Below are positions 33,286-45,082 of a stretch of 64,000 bases of DNA, one piece after another (position 1 is the stretch's first letter; every line of letters starts with the position of its first letter). The stretch covers positions 197,798,208 through 197,862,207 of the forward strand of contig OV884058.1 in the NCBI GenBank assembly GCA_930367215.1. Direction: 5' to 3'. Made by a program: the position numbers and the translations under genes. Source of the DNA: Pollenia angustigena. Its lineage: Eukaryota > Arthropoda > Insecta > Diptera > Polleniidae. The notes beneath the pieces were generated by a model, which was given only the letters and a program-made list of their open reading frames with translations, did not search any database and had not been told where the DNA came from.

Positions 33286-34669
33286 GTATAAAAACCCAAC
33301 CTCATCAGGTAGAATCTTAAATTATTTTTCTAAGCATCCTAAGAGGATTATTAATAACACAGCTAATAATCTAATAGATAGAATATTGGCAATAAGTGAC
33401 AATAGATTTCATAGGAAAAAGAATTATTGGAAATATTTTACAAGATAATAGTTTTCCTAACAAACTTATTCACAAATCAATAGGACAATATAATATAAGA
33501 AAATCTCGAAATTAACTTATGTACCTGGATTTTCAGAAAGGTTAGAGAACTCAAATATTTATGACAAAGGGAAATATAGAATGGCACACAAGGTAAATAA
33601 TAATGTTGGTAGATTATTCACAAGAATGAAAGATAGATTACAAAAGTTAGATATGTCAAATTTAGTTTTTAAAATACCTTGTGGTGGCAACAATAATGAA
33701 CAATGTGCGAAAATGTATGTAGGAACAACTGGGACGAAACTGAAAACTAGAATAGCTGGACATAAACATGACCAAAAATATAGAAATTATAATTCAGCAC
33801 ATGGTACAGCTTTATCGACTCATTGCAGGGATTTAAATCATTATCCAGATTTCGAGAACACATCCATTTTAAACGTGGAAGGTTTTAAGAAAAGAAGATA
33901 TATGTTAGAAATGTTACAAATAAATAATGTTCCATTTGAAGAAAGGATTAATTTTAAAAAAGTTACTGAAGGTTTAGCTCAGATTATAGATATTTATTGA
34001 ACAAGAATAAATAGGTTGACGTAAAGGGAAATAGGTTTAGATCTATGGTTGTTTTCCAAAATAAAGTTTAGATGGCTTAAGTTAGATTTGTTTAAAATTT
34101 TTTGACGAAAAAGGAAAATATTTTTAAATTGTTTTTTGTTTCCTCTTTTTAATTTTTTAATATTTTGATTTTATGAAATGTTATTGAATGTTGCAAAAAT
34201 TTTTAAATTTAATTTTAGTTTTTATTAATTGTCAAACATAATTTTTTTTTGTTAATTTTTATTAAAATTTATAAATACAATATCCTGAAGAAGATTTCCA
34301 AAGGAAATCGAAATATCGATACAAATAATAAAATAAATATTTAAAATAAAAGTGACCTTAAGCTCAAGCATTAATAAAGAAGAAAAATATTAAAAAAAAA
34401 AAAAAAAAGGTCGAAGAAATTAGAATAAAATTATAATAAGTTGAAAAAAAACAAATGAAAATGTATTATAAAATATGCTAAAGTGTTCGATTATGGACCA
34501 GTGTGTAGAGAGAAAATATTGCACTTTTTGTTTATTTGTAGTTGAATTTGTTATTAATTAATCTAATAAATAGACTTTTCATATAAAAAAAAGGAGTAAA
34601 ACAAGTCTGCGTTTTATCTCCCACGCTATTCCTAATTTTATTTGACTGTGTTTTGCAGCAAACTAACAT

Positions 34670-35615
34670 CGATTCCCCCCAATAGTATCCGCTGGAATTA
34701 AAATGAATTCACAAGAATGACTTTTGGCCTCTGTAATGCGCCGCAGACATTCCAGCGCTTTATTAACGAAGTTTTACGTGATTTAGATTTCTGTTTTACT
34801 TATATTGATGACATTCTTGTAGCATCTGAAAACGAGGAAGAGCACGAGCATCATTTACGGCAAATATTTTCAAGATTACGTGAGTAAGGAGTTACAATTA
34901 ATTGTGACAAATGTGAATTTGGAAAGTCTTCTCTTAATTTTTTGGGTTAATTGATAACGGAGGATGGTCTTCGACCTATAAAACAGTGAACGATCTAAGC
35001 CGATTTTTGGGAACACGCTCGTCTAATCGTCGCTTTATACCCAAAGCCACTAACGCTCAAGCAAGTTTGAACACCCTGAAAGTCGTTCAAAAGAAAATTC
35101 ATTTTCAAAGTAGAAATATAAACAATTGTTTATTCACCAAATTGCCAAAAGAAAAATGATAAAAGAATAATCGAATAATCGAATGGACCCCAGAACTTCG
35201 TTCAACCTTTGAAAAATGCAAAATCAATTAGCAAACGCTGCTCTTCTTGCATATCCCATTGATTCTGCAGAAACTTCTTTATGGGTAGACGCATCCGATG
35301 TTGGAATGCGTGCTGTACTCTAGCAACGTATCAATGGCTAATGGAAACCTTTAGGATTTTATTCCAAAAAACTTTCAGACACACAAAAGCGATATAGCGC
35401 ATATGATCGTGAGCTTCTTGCTGTTTACTCTGGTCTTAAATACTTTCAGCATTTCCTTGAAGGACGACAGTTTTGTATTTAAACAGACCATAAGCGACTG
35501 GTTTTCGCTTTCAAGCAGCGTCCAGAGAAAGCATCACCAAGACAACTACGGCATCTCGATTATATAGGTCAACACACAGTTGACATTCGTCATGTATCCG
35601 GAAAAGAAGAATGAA
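34670..35615 (+). pseudogene. Ty3/gypsy-type retrotransposon pol remnant (RT and RNase H)
   Basis: Frame pieces show RMTFGLCNAPQTFQRFI (34714 on), YIDDILVASENEEEH (YIDD at 34801-34812), CEFGKSSLNFLG, then an RNase H region with LWVDASDVGM, FYSKKLSDTQKRYSAYDREL, TDHKRLVF and RHLDYIGQ. Several stops and frameshifts (for example near 34885, 34948, 35325 and 35480) show it is dead. It begins and ends abruptly without LTRs, protease or integrase. Order RT then RNase H, with YIDD, indicates the gypsy group. Confidence 0.85.
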
Positions 35616-36007
35616 ACTTCAAATCCTTTTTTTAAATTTCATGAATAATCGCTCTTGAAACACCCAGTTAGGCTTCTCTTTTCCGTTTTGAAAGTCTCTT
35701 TTTCCACGTACACTGCTTTCAACCAGTTCAATATTTTCGGGAGTCCTTGAAGATCGACTGGGCCCTGGCCGTGGGACATTTATAGCCGAAGCATTTGCGC
35801 GGAATCTCTGCACCCACGAACGAAATAAATTTACACTCGGTGCATAACGTATTCACGAATAAGAATCATTACTCTTAAAAACTGCGACATCTTGACTGAC
35901 AAATCAGCACAATAGATAATTCTAACAGCGCCACCCTCCCGCCGCACCTTTTATTACTTTTTGAAATAATCGTATTTAAAAATATAAATTTGCCACCAGA
36001 CACCCTG
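35615..36007 (-). pseudogene. Mariner-type element head (third mariner family)
   Basis: The right end reads cagggtgtctggtggcaaat on the minus strand, a typical mariner terminus. Downstream a minus frame (35619-35813) reads RFRANASAINVPRPGPSRSS then RTPENIELVESSV, the linker between the two helix-turn-helix motifs of mariner transposases. The catalytic part is missing: the copy is 3'-truncated. Confidence 0.65.
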
Positions 36008-36009
36008 TT

Positions 36010-37617
36010 CCAACATAATAAGGTGATGCATTTACAGTACGGACAATGTCGTGCGTGCCAACCTTTAAAAGCTTATAAAATTTAAATAATACCAATTTAA
36101 AACAAAGTTCCGATCAATAATTTTTTGAAACAATTAACTTGCTTTGAAACACCTGCGACTGTTCAAATACAAATGACATAGAGAAATGATGTTTTTGTAC
36201 CACCTACGTGACATTAGAATAGTATCCAAAACAAACCAACACATATCCCGCTAATCGAACTATAAATTTGGTCTTTCATCATGGATGTTGTTCATTGTTA
36301 CTAAAACATTAATTTTAAGTATAATTCCAATGCTACCGATATCTGTATTTAATCGGCAGAAAAGTTAAAAATTGTTTCGTGCAGTTACTAAAACGGAATC
36401 AAAGAGATACCGAGTTTAAATTTTTATTTTTTGCTTTTTAAAAATTGTAATAAGTTATATGTATCCGAGAACTGCAAAATCACAATTTTTCTTGATTTGT
36501 TCATACGCTTAAATTTACATTCACTCTTTGCCTGCAAAACAAAGTTCAACGTTGGTAATTTTTACATCGTTTCGTACACATTTGATTTTTGCATGGATTC
36601 GTTTTTTATTGAAAGTGCTTTATTTGCATTTTTCTTGCGCACGCAATATTACACACTTGTGTAAATTGAAGAGGCACACATTCTTATACTTTTGCATTGT
36701 CCACTCGATGAGACGCTCTGTTAACATTAACAACCATAACAACAATAAACCACTCGATGAGACGATTTGTTAAAATTAACAAAAATACATTGTACATACA
36801 GAACTAGTGTACTTTTTAAGATGATAAAAAAAAAATATACTGTTTCTATGGAAATTGTTTGTAGTATGTGCGTTTAGTTTCATTTAAATTTTTTTTCTTG
36901 TACTACATAGTAACTGCTGAATGTCTTCATGAGTAATAATTGCTTGATTTCTGGCTTTTTTGTTTGTATTTTTTTTTTCTTTACCAAAACAATCATGGTC
37001 GCACCAAACACACAAAAACATCTTTATTAAAAAACGAAGCTAACGATGGTATAAATAACAAAGCACGATGTGCATTATTTGAATGACTGCAAGCCAGCAG
37101 CGAATGTTTGCGGTTGCGCAAGTTTGATTGTATGACCGTAAGCGAGTGTATTTGTTGCTGTTCATTTAATGCGATTTTTTTGCAATTGCACAAAGCCGTT
37201 CTCTGATATGTATGTAAGTACCTCTGAATAGTTAAGTTTGATTGTTTATTTCTTTTCTTCCATATTTGAAAAAAAGTTTCAAGGGTTTTTATTTTTAGAG
37301 TCGTATTTATGTAGATTTGTGTGGCCGTTATTTTTTTCTAATATTCTGCCTCCCCCCCCCCCCCCCCCCTTCCCCCAAATCGGTTCAGTTTTCTGTAAAA
37401 ACAAAAGCGATAAGTTTTGTTTTAGGGGGGCGTCCGCCCTTCAACGTTTGCCTTTAAACCCATTTATTCAAATGAAATTTGTTTGGACTATCTCTTTAAA
37501 AAACATTTTAAAAGAATATGATATATGGCAATATTTTAGCCCTTCTAGTCAACAACATTAGCCTCCAAGAAGAAAATAACAAACAAAATACCAAACATTT
37601 TATATACGTTTTATATA
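36010..37617. other. Non-coding stretch with a local duplication and an 18-C tract
   Basis: ccactcgatgagacg with about 20 following bases is repeated at about 36702 and 36749. A C-homopolymer of 18 runs from 37352 to 37369. No recognisable gene. Confidence 0.45.
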
Positions 37618-38001
37618 CACTCAAAATATTATGTAGTTAAATTCAAACGAAAATTCATTTGAAACAAATTAAAATTCATTTAAAAAACGGATCATTTACA
37701 TTTCATTTAAAACAAATGATTTTTTCAGTAATTTCTAAGTTTTTTATTTATTGAACATCATATTCGTTAAAATTGAATAGTTTTTACTTTTAAAAAATAT
37801 ATTTTAACCGATAAAAATCAAACAAATTAACAAAAAAAAATACGGAAAACATTATTTTTTGGTAGTTTGTTTTTTTAATAACAAACATAAATGTTGAAAA
37901 ATAAATTTATTCGTAAAATAACTATATTTTTATTCAATTTTAACAGTACCGAAAACGAATTTAATAACCTACAATCAGTTACTGTAATAATTTTATGAGT
38001 G
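37618..38001. mobile_element. Family D MITE, copy 2 (384 bp, reverse of copy 1)
   Basis: Ends cactcaaaatattat and ataattttatgagtg, TA at 37616-37617 and 38002-38003. Interior aligns with the reverse complement of 23182-23565. Confidence 0.75.
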
Positions 38002-38439
38002 TATATAACAGGAGGATTTCAAGTCAAGTGACCCAATTTTGAAATTGATGTCTTCCGAATTGGATGAAATTTGTACCAAGATTAGTCCTATTGGATAGTA
38101 GTTTAGACACAAATTTGTTAAGTTTCTGAGTTAGAGGAGGTCAAATTTGTAACTTATTATTAGGGATGCGATTTCCATGCAAATGCATGTTTTTGTCAAT
38201 AGTCTAAGATCGATGTCGAACAATTATCTTTCCGAATCATTAAATTTGCGTTGAAATGGCACGATTTGTTTTTGCATATTGTTGCATATTTTGGTGAAAA
38301 TGCATATTTTTGCATATTTAGGTTTTTAGTGTATATTTTAACCTTTTGAGTGATTTTTTATTCATACTATAAAAAATATTCTTAAAAAATTTTTTAATCC
38401 ATAAATAAATTATTTTGGAGTTTGACTTTAAATACAAGA

Positions 38440-38720
38440 TTTTCAAGATTTCGACAAAAGATCCTTCTTTTTTAAAACGATGAAGCACCTAACACGGTAA
38501 AGGCTTCCAATGGGGTACAAATATTTTACCCAAATCTGTTAGAAGTTACTTGCTTGGCACATGGGTTGTACCGCTTTGCAGAGGAAATTAGAAGCCAACT
38601 CGATAATATTGCAATTTTTAATGAAATGTATCCCTTGATTCCTCTTCCACTGCAGCCAGTAGTAACAAGATGGGGTCCTGGCTAGATGATTCAGAATTAT
38701 ATTCAAAAAACTTTGATAAA
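38440..38720 (+). pseudogene. hAT-like transposase fragment
   Basis: A short frame reads [17 protein letters not shown] and [16 protein letters not shown]. The 'CLAHGLHR...EEIR' and 'PVvTRWGtWL' motifs are characteristic of a hAT-like transposase family common in insects and often annotated as uncharacterised proteins. A stop follows TRWGPG. Only about 80 residues remain, so it is non-functional. Confidence 0.65.
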
Positions 38721-38868
38721 TTAAAGAATCTTAGAAGAGCTTATTGATACCGATGATTGAAGTTAACAATGTGGAAGGAATAATAGACCGACAAAAAAAA
38801 TTAAGGATTTCAAAAATAAAATATATTTCAAAATGCATTGCCATTCTTCAATTACAAGACAAAGGTGT

Positions 38869-39083
38869 AGTCTGAGTTCATACGGCTCATGTCTTATTGA
38901 CAAGATTCTTCCTTTTTCTTCTTTGAACTTGAATTGGCGTTCAAATGATTCAAGTCATGTTGGCGACATGTGCTTTTTTGATATTGAAAACAATAACAAA
39001 ATTAAACAACGAATGAAAAAGCAAAACGTTTCTTTTCCCCTCGTCCCTCTCGCCTATAAAGTAGAGCCGTATGAACACAGACT
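38869..39083. mobile_element. Family B MITE, copy 1 (215 bp)
   Basis: Inverted ends agtctgagttcatacggct and agccgtatgaacacagact. The interior has catgtcttattgacaagatt, aatgattcaagtcatgttgg and a CT-rich block followed by cgcctataaagtag. Two more copies are at 42319-42556 (+43770-43780) and 47723-48155. Confidence 0.75.
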
Positions 39084-39331
39084 AATTTAAATGAAACAGT
39101 ACTTATTTATTTAAACAAACAAAAATTTTAATTAGTTATTTAATTTTTTAAAGATACATATTTGAATAACAATATACTGAATTTTTTATATTTTTGTTTT
39201 TAGTAAAATTAAAAAACTATTTTTTATAGAAATTTTTTAAGTTTTTAGTGCATATTTTGGTTTTTTAGTGCATTTTTTAAGCGCATATTTTTGATTTTTT
39301 GGTGCATGAAAATCTCATCCGTACTTATTAC

Positions 39332-40990
39332 CTAATAGTGTTAGCAAAATTTTTTTCCCAAGTAGCTAAGATGGGGAGAATATAAGAAATCAAAAAAAAA
39401 AAAACAAAATTCTCCGTGCAACTAAATTTAAAATTCCTTTAAAATCTGCAATTTGATTTTTGATGAAAAAAAAGGTTATGGAATCAACAACATTATAAAT
39501 TTTACAAATCAACAGGAAACGGAAATTAAATAAATGAATAATTTAAATCAACAACTACTCGAAAAATGGCGGCGATAAACTCCTTTTCTCAACTACACAC
39601 TTGTTTATAAAATAAATTTAATTTATGTATAAAACAATGTTATAAATACAAAAAAAAAGAAAGAGAAGTAAGAAAGAAATACCTACCCATAACACCTTTA
39701 AGGTGCAAACAAATTCTTATTCTCAAACTGAAATATTAAATTTTATTGTGGGGCATTAAACGAAACAACCAAACATCCAATATCATACCGAATCATACAA
39801 TTCCTCATTCGTGTCATCCCGCTTTTTTACAAGATTCAACAAGAATTTTCCCTAAAGCATGAAAAATAACGCGTCAACATGTTCAAGTGTTCAAGTGTAA
39901 ATTTAATAAGCAGCCTAAGGGACTAAAAAACTCACGTTCAAATAGAATTCTCCTGTAGGTACGTAACAATAATAATAATAATAATACGACGACGAGTACT
40001 TTATGTTCACAAACACATACCTAAAAGAAGGTGTTCTATGGAAGTTTTTAGGCCCGGTGGGAAATTATCATTCAAAATCCTGCTCAGTTATAAAACAACA
40101 GGTAAAAATTTTCTTTTATATTCCAGATCGTTTAAGATCTAGAAGGTTTTTATACAGAACAAGTTTAAAAATGAAGAACTCCAAACATTTTTAAATTATC
40201 TTCCATTATTTTTCATTTCCTATTGGCCTTAACATGAAATTAACTTGATGTTTTTTACGTGCATGTTAAAAAATAAAAAATTATACGAAAAAATACAACA
40301 AACATGCAAAGAAAAAAAGCAAAATCTAAATATAGACATTATACCGGTGCTCGTACTCCGGAATACAAATACATTATGACTCCTATTGTGAATTATTAAG
40401 TCTTACAGCGGCGGCAGCGCGCATCTTGTTGACTTCATTTTAAATGCCTTACAACACAAGAGCAGCAATAACATAAACAACATCATCATGAGCAACAACA
40501 ACAAAAACTCCCTTTATAACTTTTTTTATAAATATTCACCCTCTATTACTTTTTGATTCATTAATGCAAAGACGAAGGCATTTTTTTTTTTTTAGCTGAG
40601 AGTTCAAAGGAACTTCAGGACTGATGAAACTGACAGTAAGCATTTTCTAAATATTGATTTAATAAAAAAAAAATTTCAAAAATGTTCAATGAACTTTTTA
40701 TTTTTGTTGGATAAAAAATCATTGTGATAAGTTATAAACTGTACTTACTCCAGAGGAAAGGTAATTGACACAAAACTAGTCATGGGACTGGTTTTTATGC
40801 GTGCTGATGCTATCTGTTTATATTACTACTTTATATGAAGGATATCTATCATATTAATATGGTTCATTCGGGACAATATCTGCGACAGGAATTATTTTTA
40901 CCGAAATTGAATCTGTCCCTTTAGGTAACTTCACTGACCTAGTACAAAGTGTCAAAAAAGTTCCAATTACCCCCTAATAGGACATTGCAA
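39332..40990. other. Non-coding stretch with (AAT)n and (AAC)n tracts
   Basis: Short trinucleotide tracts at about 39968-39985 (aat) and 40490-40512 (aac). No gene recognised. Possibly unique host intergenic or intronic sequence. Confidence 0.4.
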
Positions 40991-41404
40991 CACAGAAAAA
41001 TTATTTTTCCAATTCAAACAAAAAGTTGTAGAATCAAACAATTGTTTGTCTGAAATCGGTCCTATAAACAAATTCGCATATTCAAACAATTTATTTGCAT
41101 TTTGTTTATTGAAAAAAAAAAACACCGATTTTTTCAAACAAATAATTTAACTGAATCAAACAAAAAAGTTTTTGCACAAGCAATGACGCGCACACAAGCA
41201 AGCACTGTAGGAGAAGATGAAGGCAGAGCGGCCGGGCTGGCTTTGAGACACATGTTTTTGTTGGAATAATTTTTGAACGAAGCCTTATTTATATACACAA
41301 TGTTTTTCTTCATCACTCACTGCTGCTGCATCCTTTCCTTTGCTAAAGCAGAAGAAATGTAAACAAAAACGGCGGCAGACCGACTCGATATGTTTTTCGT
41401 CATG
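40991..41404. repeat. Family A repeat, copy 3 (left part)
   Basis: Starts cacagaaaaattattt and follows copy 1 up to actcgatatgtttttcgtca, where copy 4 has inserted. Confidence 0.7.
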
Positions 41405-42318
41405 CACAGAAAAAATTATTTTTCCAATTCAAACAAAAAATTTGTAGAATCAAACAATTTTTTGTCTAAAATCGGTCCTACAAACAAATTCGCATATTCA
41501 AACAATTTATTTGCATTTTGTTTATTGAAAAAAACGCCGATTTTTTCAAACAAATAATTTTACTCATATAAATTTCAAACAAATAATTTTGCTGAATCAA
41601 ACAAAAAAGTTTTGGCACAAGCAATGACGCGCACACAAGCAAGCACTGTTGGCGAAGATGAAGCAGAGCAGAGCGGCCGGCTGGCTTTGAGACACATTTT
41701 TTTGTTGGAATAATTTTTGAACGAAGTCATATTTATACTCACAGTGTTTTTCTTCATCACTCACTGTTGCTTTATCCTTTCCTTTGCTAATGAAGAAGAA
41801 ATGTAACCATTTAAGCAAACTATTTGAAAAAATTGAATACGGGATTTTGTTTTTTTTTTACCAACTTTGGAACCAACCAAAAATTTATTTTGTTTCTTAT
41901 AATGTTGTCATTTCTGTTGTTTAAAAAAATGAAACGTTTTTTTTACCTGCTATTGTTTTGTTGTTTTTTTACTACAAACCTCGTCACGCTATTTTATCAA
42001 TTTTCTTATTGCTGTACTTTTTTAAAGCGTCCAAAAAAGACTGCATGTGTTTTTTTGTTGTAGTTCTTATATTTCACATAAAGAAGTGTTGCTTACAATC
42101 CATAAAAAAATGCAAAAAGACGACAACATTACAGAGCGTTAAATATTTCATACAAAATTATGAAAACTTCAAACCAATAGCGCGCTTATTAAATTTTTGA
42201 AGAGTTGTCCACATTTTTGTTGGTTAAATAAAAATCAAACAAAAATATTGATTGAATCAGTAAAAAAATTTGTAGAAATCAAAAAAATTTTCAAACAAGC
42301 GTTTGTTTGAAAATAATT
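41405..42318. repeat. Family A repeat, copy 4, nested in copy 3
   Basis: Restarts with cacagaaaaaattattt and follows copy 1 closely with two internal deletions, then stops four bases into its final aataattcggc block, where family B sequence begins. Confidence 0.7.
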
Positions 42319-42556
42319 CTTATTGACAAGATTCTTTCTTTTTCTTCTTTGAACATGAATTGGCGTTCAAATGATTCATGTCATATTGACGACATGTGCT
42401 TTTTTGATACTGAAAACAATAACAAAATTAAACAACGAATGAAAAAGCAAAACGTAAAGACAGTACATGCATCTGTGTACTCGTTTCTTTCCCCCTCGTC
42501 CCTATCGCCTATAAAGTAGCAATCTTGTCAATAAGACATGTGCCGTATGAACACAG
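42319..42556. mobile_element. Family B MITE, copy 2 (left end lost), interrupted by a hAT
   Basis: Begins inside the family at cttattgacaagattc and ends gccgtatgaacacag, continuing as acagact after the hAT at 43770. The right part keeps a longer terminal repeat (caatcttgtcaataagacat) than copy 1, showing that the family's inverted repeats were about 43 bases long. Confidence 0.7.
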
Positions 42557-43769
42557 TAGAGTTGTCAATTATTCGCCTTTCATCTTTGTTCGAATAATTC
42601 AACTTATTGTTTTTGTTCGTTCGATGAAACGATTAAATCTAAAAAATTATTCGATTAATCGATGAGAATAACGAATAAAAAAATTATTTTAACAAAAAAA
42701 TTACTATGGAAAATCTTCCATTCCATCCGCTATTATTTCTTCTTCTTTTGATGCATAACATTTTTCATCTTAACTCCACATCGTTGTATTACTTTAAGGC
42801 ATCGTAAAACCCTTAATTGCTTAATAATCCGATATTACTCTGGATTTTCGAAAGGCGTTGGAAGACCTACCATCTTCAGCCAAACTTCTGTCTACAATTT
42901 CTATCGACAGCCGCCGTCTTAATGTAATTTTCCATTGGACCAAGTTCGGCATTTCTTGATGTCGTTGGATTATCTTTCACTACATCGTTTTAAATGGTAG
43001 TATTGTGGCACTTACAAATTGTAAAGATATACATATATAATTTAAAAAAAATTGTATTATAGTACAATAACAACAATTTTTACTTTCAATATATGATTTA
43101 TATAAATCAATTCTTTATTTTTAAGCTTTTCGTTTATTTCTAAATTTTTCACCCGAAATTTAAAGATTCCCTTTCTTCAAAATTTTTTAACGTTTGACTT
43201 AAAAACAAAACAGATGATACAATTGAGAAGATGAGATACAAAACTCGTTCGTTGCAAAATTAAAAATACGAGATGGCAAAGGATTCTTACATTTCTTTTG
43301 GCGCTTTATTAGACGAAATATTCTGATTGCATGTCCGTGCTAAAAACATGGAAAAGGACATGCATTGATACAATTATATCATTTCATTTCGTATTTTAAA
43401 TTTTGTAACGAACGAGTTTTGCAACTCACCTACTCAAATGTTTGATAAGATTTGTTAAATAAAAACATAAAAGACATTTTTGATACACAATGAGTACAAA
43501 AATTAAGATTAATTACAACCAGGGCTATAGCAGCAATATTTTTTAACTTTCCTACATTTTTTATAAAATCACTAAAAACTTATGAGAATTAATCAAATTC
43601 TAAGCTTTTATTTAATTTATTTTTTAATAAAAAATGGTTGTTCGATTAATCGACAATATTTAATCGATTTATTCGTTATTCGAAAATCGGCGTTTTAAAC
43701 TTATTCGAACAAGAGTTTGGTTTTGTTTGATCGATTAATCGAATTATTCTTAATCGGTTGATAACTCTA
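42557..43769. mobile_element. hAT-type element, 1213 bp, perfect TSD
   Basis: TSD gaacacag at 42549-42556 and 43770-43777, exact. Ends tagagttgtcaattattcg and cggttgataactcta are inverted with small differences. Subterminal attaatcg/cgattaat repeats. No transposase. A similar tagagttg-type terminus bounds the hAT at 45750-46235. Confidence 0.85.
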
Positions 43770-43777
43770 GAACACAG

Positions 43778-44058
43778 ACTTATTGCTGTACTTTTTTAAA
43801 GCGTCCACATAAAGAACTTTTGCTTACGATGAAATAATAAAATGCAAAAAGACGACAACATTAAAAAGCGTTAAATATTTCATACAAAATTATGAAAACT
43901 TGAAACCAATAACGCGTATATTATATTTTTGAATAGTTGCCCACATTTTTGTTGGTTAAATAAAAATTTAAACAAATATATTAATTGAATCAGTAAAAAA
44001 AAATTGTAGAAATTAAAAGCGTTTGTTTGAAAACAATTCGGCAATAATTTTTTCTGTG
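43778..44058. repeat. Family A repeat, right-hand remnant
   Basis: Follows the family from ttattgctgtacttttttaa to the terminal aataattttttctgtg. Probably the right part of copy 3 or copy 4, separated from it by the family B and hAT insertions. Confidence 0.6.
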
Positions 44059-44636
44059 CATATTAAAGTGACTTTCAATATTTATTTTAATGTGCTTAAA
44101 AAATACCATTAATGATCACATATTAAAATAAACATTTAAAGTCAACAAAATTATTATAGCACGTACATTTCTTTGGAGAATAACTTTTATTTTGGCTCAC
44201 AATTTAAATAATAATAAAAATAACTGTTATTTTTGTCAAAAAAATAAAAATGAAAAAATAACTGTTAATTTTGAACGAAAAAAAATAAAAATCAATATAT
44301 TTTATCAAGTTCATATATCAATATGGTAAACTTTAATCAGTTTTTCAACATTTACTTCCATATGCTTTTTTTGTTTTAAAATGTCAATATAACTGTTATT
44401 TTCGGTCCCTGATTTTATTGGATTGATTCACTAAAATAATGCTATGTTCGTACGACGATATAAACCACTCGTTTCGCTCACTGAAATTAGATTGTCAAAC
44501 ATGCTGTTCAGACGTGATTTTATTTAAAATAGATAAAACAAAGTAATTAAAAGTTAAAAATATATTATTTAATAATAAAAGTTGGTTTTTTTACTCGACC
44601 TTTTGTTAATGGAATCTCAGAAGAAATTAATACTCA
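44059..44636. other. AT-rich non-coding sequence
   Basis: No recognisable feature. aataactgttattttt-like phrases recur near 44185, 44225 and 44260. Confidence 0.4.
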
Positions 44637-45082
44637 AGCTCGAGGTCATAGGTTTTTTTACTAAATGTTTTTTATTTTATTTATTTAAATAACTCCAATA
44701 TTTCGATGTTCCTTGAAAATCATCATCATGGATAGTCTAAAAATGTTTATGTCAGTGATGTCAATTGTGGTTATATTGATTGTTATTAGTATTAGTGAAT
44801 AAGGAGACAAGTACTCTTAATAAAAATAAAAAAATACGTAAGCATCCGCCGCATGTGCACTCATCGCTTGATAAACGACGACTGAATTGTGTACTCTCGT
44901 GCACTAAATGAAGGAGCGTAAGAATGCGTGTGAAAAATGTGTGTGAATTAATTTCCACAATTGTGTATGACGTTGACACCCCTGGTTTATGTATATTGTT
45001 GTTTTTTAGACTATCCCTGATGATGATATTCAAGGAATATCGATATATTGGAGTTATTTAAATAAATAAAATAAAAAACATT

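Larger units (their letters stand above)
28870..34000 (+). pseudogene. Penelope-like polyprotein: RT and GIY-YIG endonuclease, broken
   Basis: In order: NNKWFVNKTDRDITEDVQ (about 28950), then 29056-29376 with ILKADKSNTTVAINKRDYI, a stop at about 29374, and APRLYGLPKIHKE at about 29480. The piggyBac-like insertion falls just before LRPICS. At 31812-31997 is LISLDVVSLFPSIPVDLA (RT motif A, Asp). After a frameshift follow GLPMGSPASPIIAD (motif B, about 32070) and KYVDDLFVIV (catalytic YVDD at 32179-32190), then IPYLDTLV. The 9-bp-TSD insertion splits WYKK/PTSSGR. The last frame, 33581-34000, has MYVGTTGTKLKTRIAGHKHD (the GIY-YIG core, here MYVG...TRIAGH). The protein reverse-transcribes its RNA and nicks targets. 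With two insertions and at least three frameshifts or stops it is inactive. Confidence 0.88.
28835..34390 (+). mobile_element. Penelope-like retroelement, interrupted by two DNA transposons
   Basis: The element can be followed across both insertions: reverse transcriptase to 29524, resuming at 31710, to 32360, resuming at 33286, then a GIY-YIG endonuclease ending at 34000. The 3' region has cctgaagaagatttccaaag then a cgaaatatcgat motif (34283-34320) and ends around gaccttaagctcaagc (34354) with A-rich sequence. GIY-YIG plus this RT is diagnostic of Penelope-like elements. The 5' end is uncertain. Confidence 0.85.
38161..39323. mobile_element. hAT-type element with transposase remnant
   Basis: Ends tagggatgcgatttccatgc and, read on the minus strand from 39323, tacggatgagattttcatgc. 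Flanks cttattat (38153-38160) and cttattac (39324-39331) match at 7 of 8. Subterminal repeats 'tttttgcatat' are abundant on both sides. It carries a transposase fragment and a family B MITE (38869-39083). Confidence 0.75.

Noticed and set aside
34670..35615. Endogenous retrovirus with envelope
   Set aside because: Only RT and RNase H remnants remain. No LTR, protease, integrase or envelope-like frame is seen.
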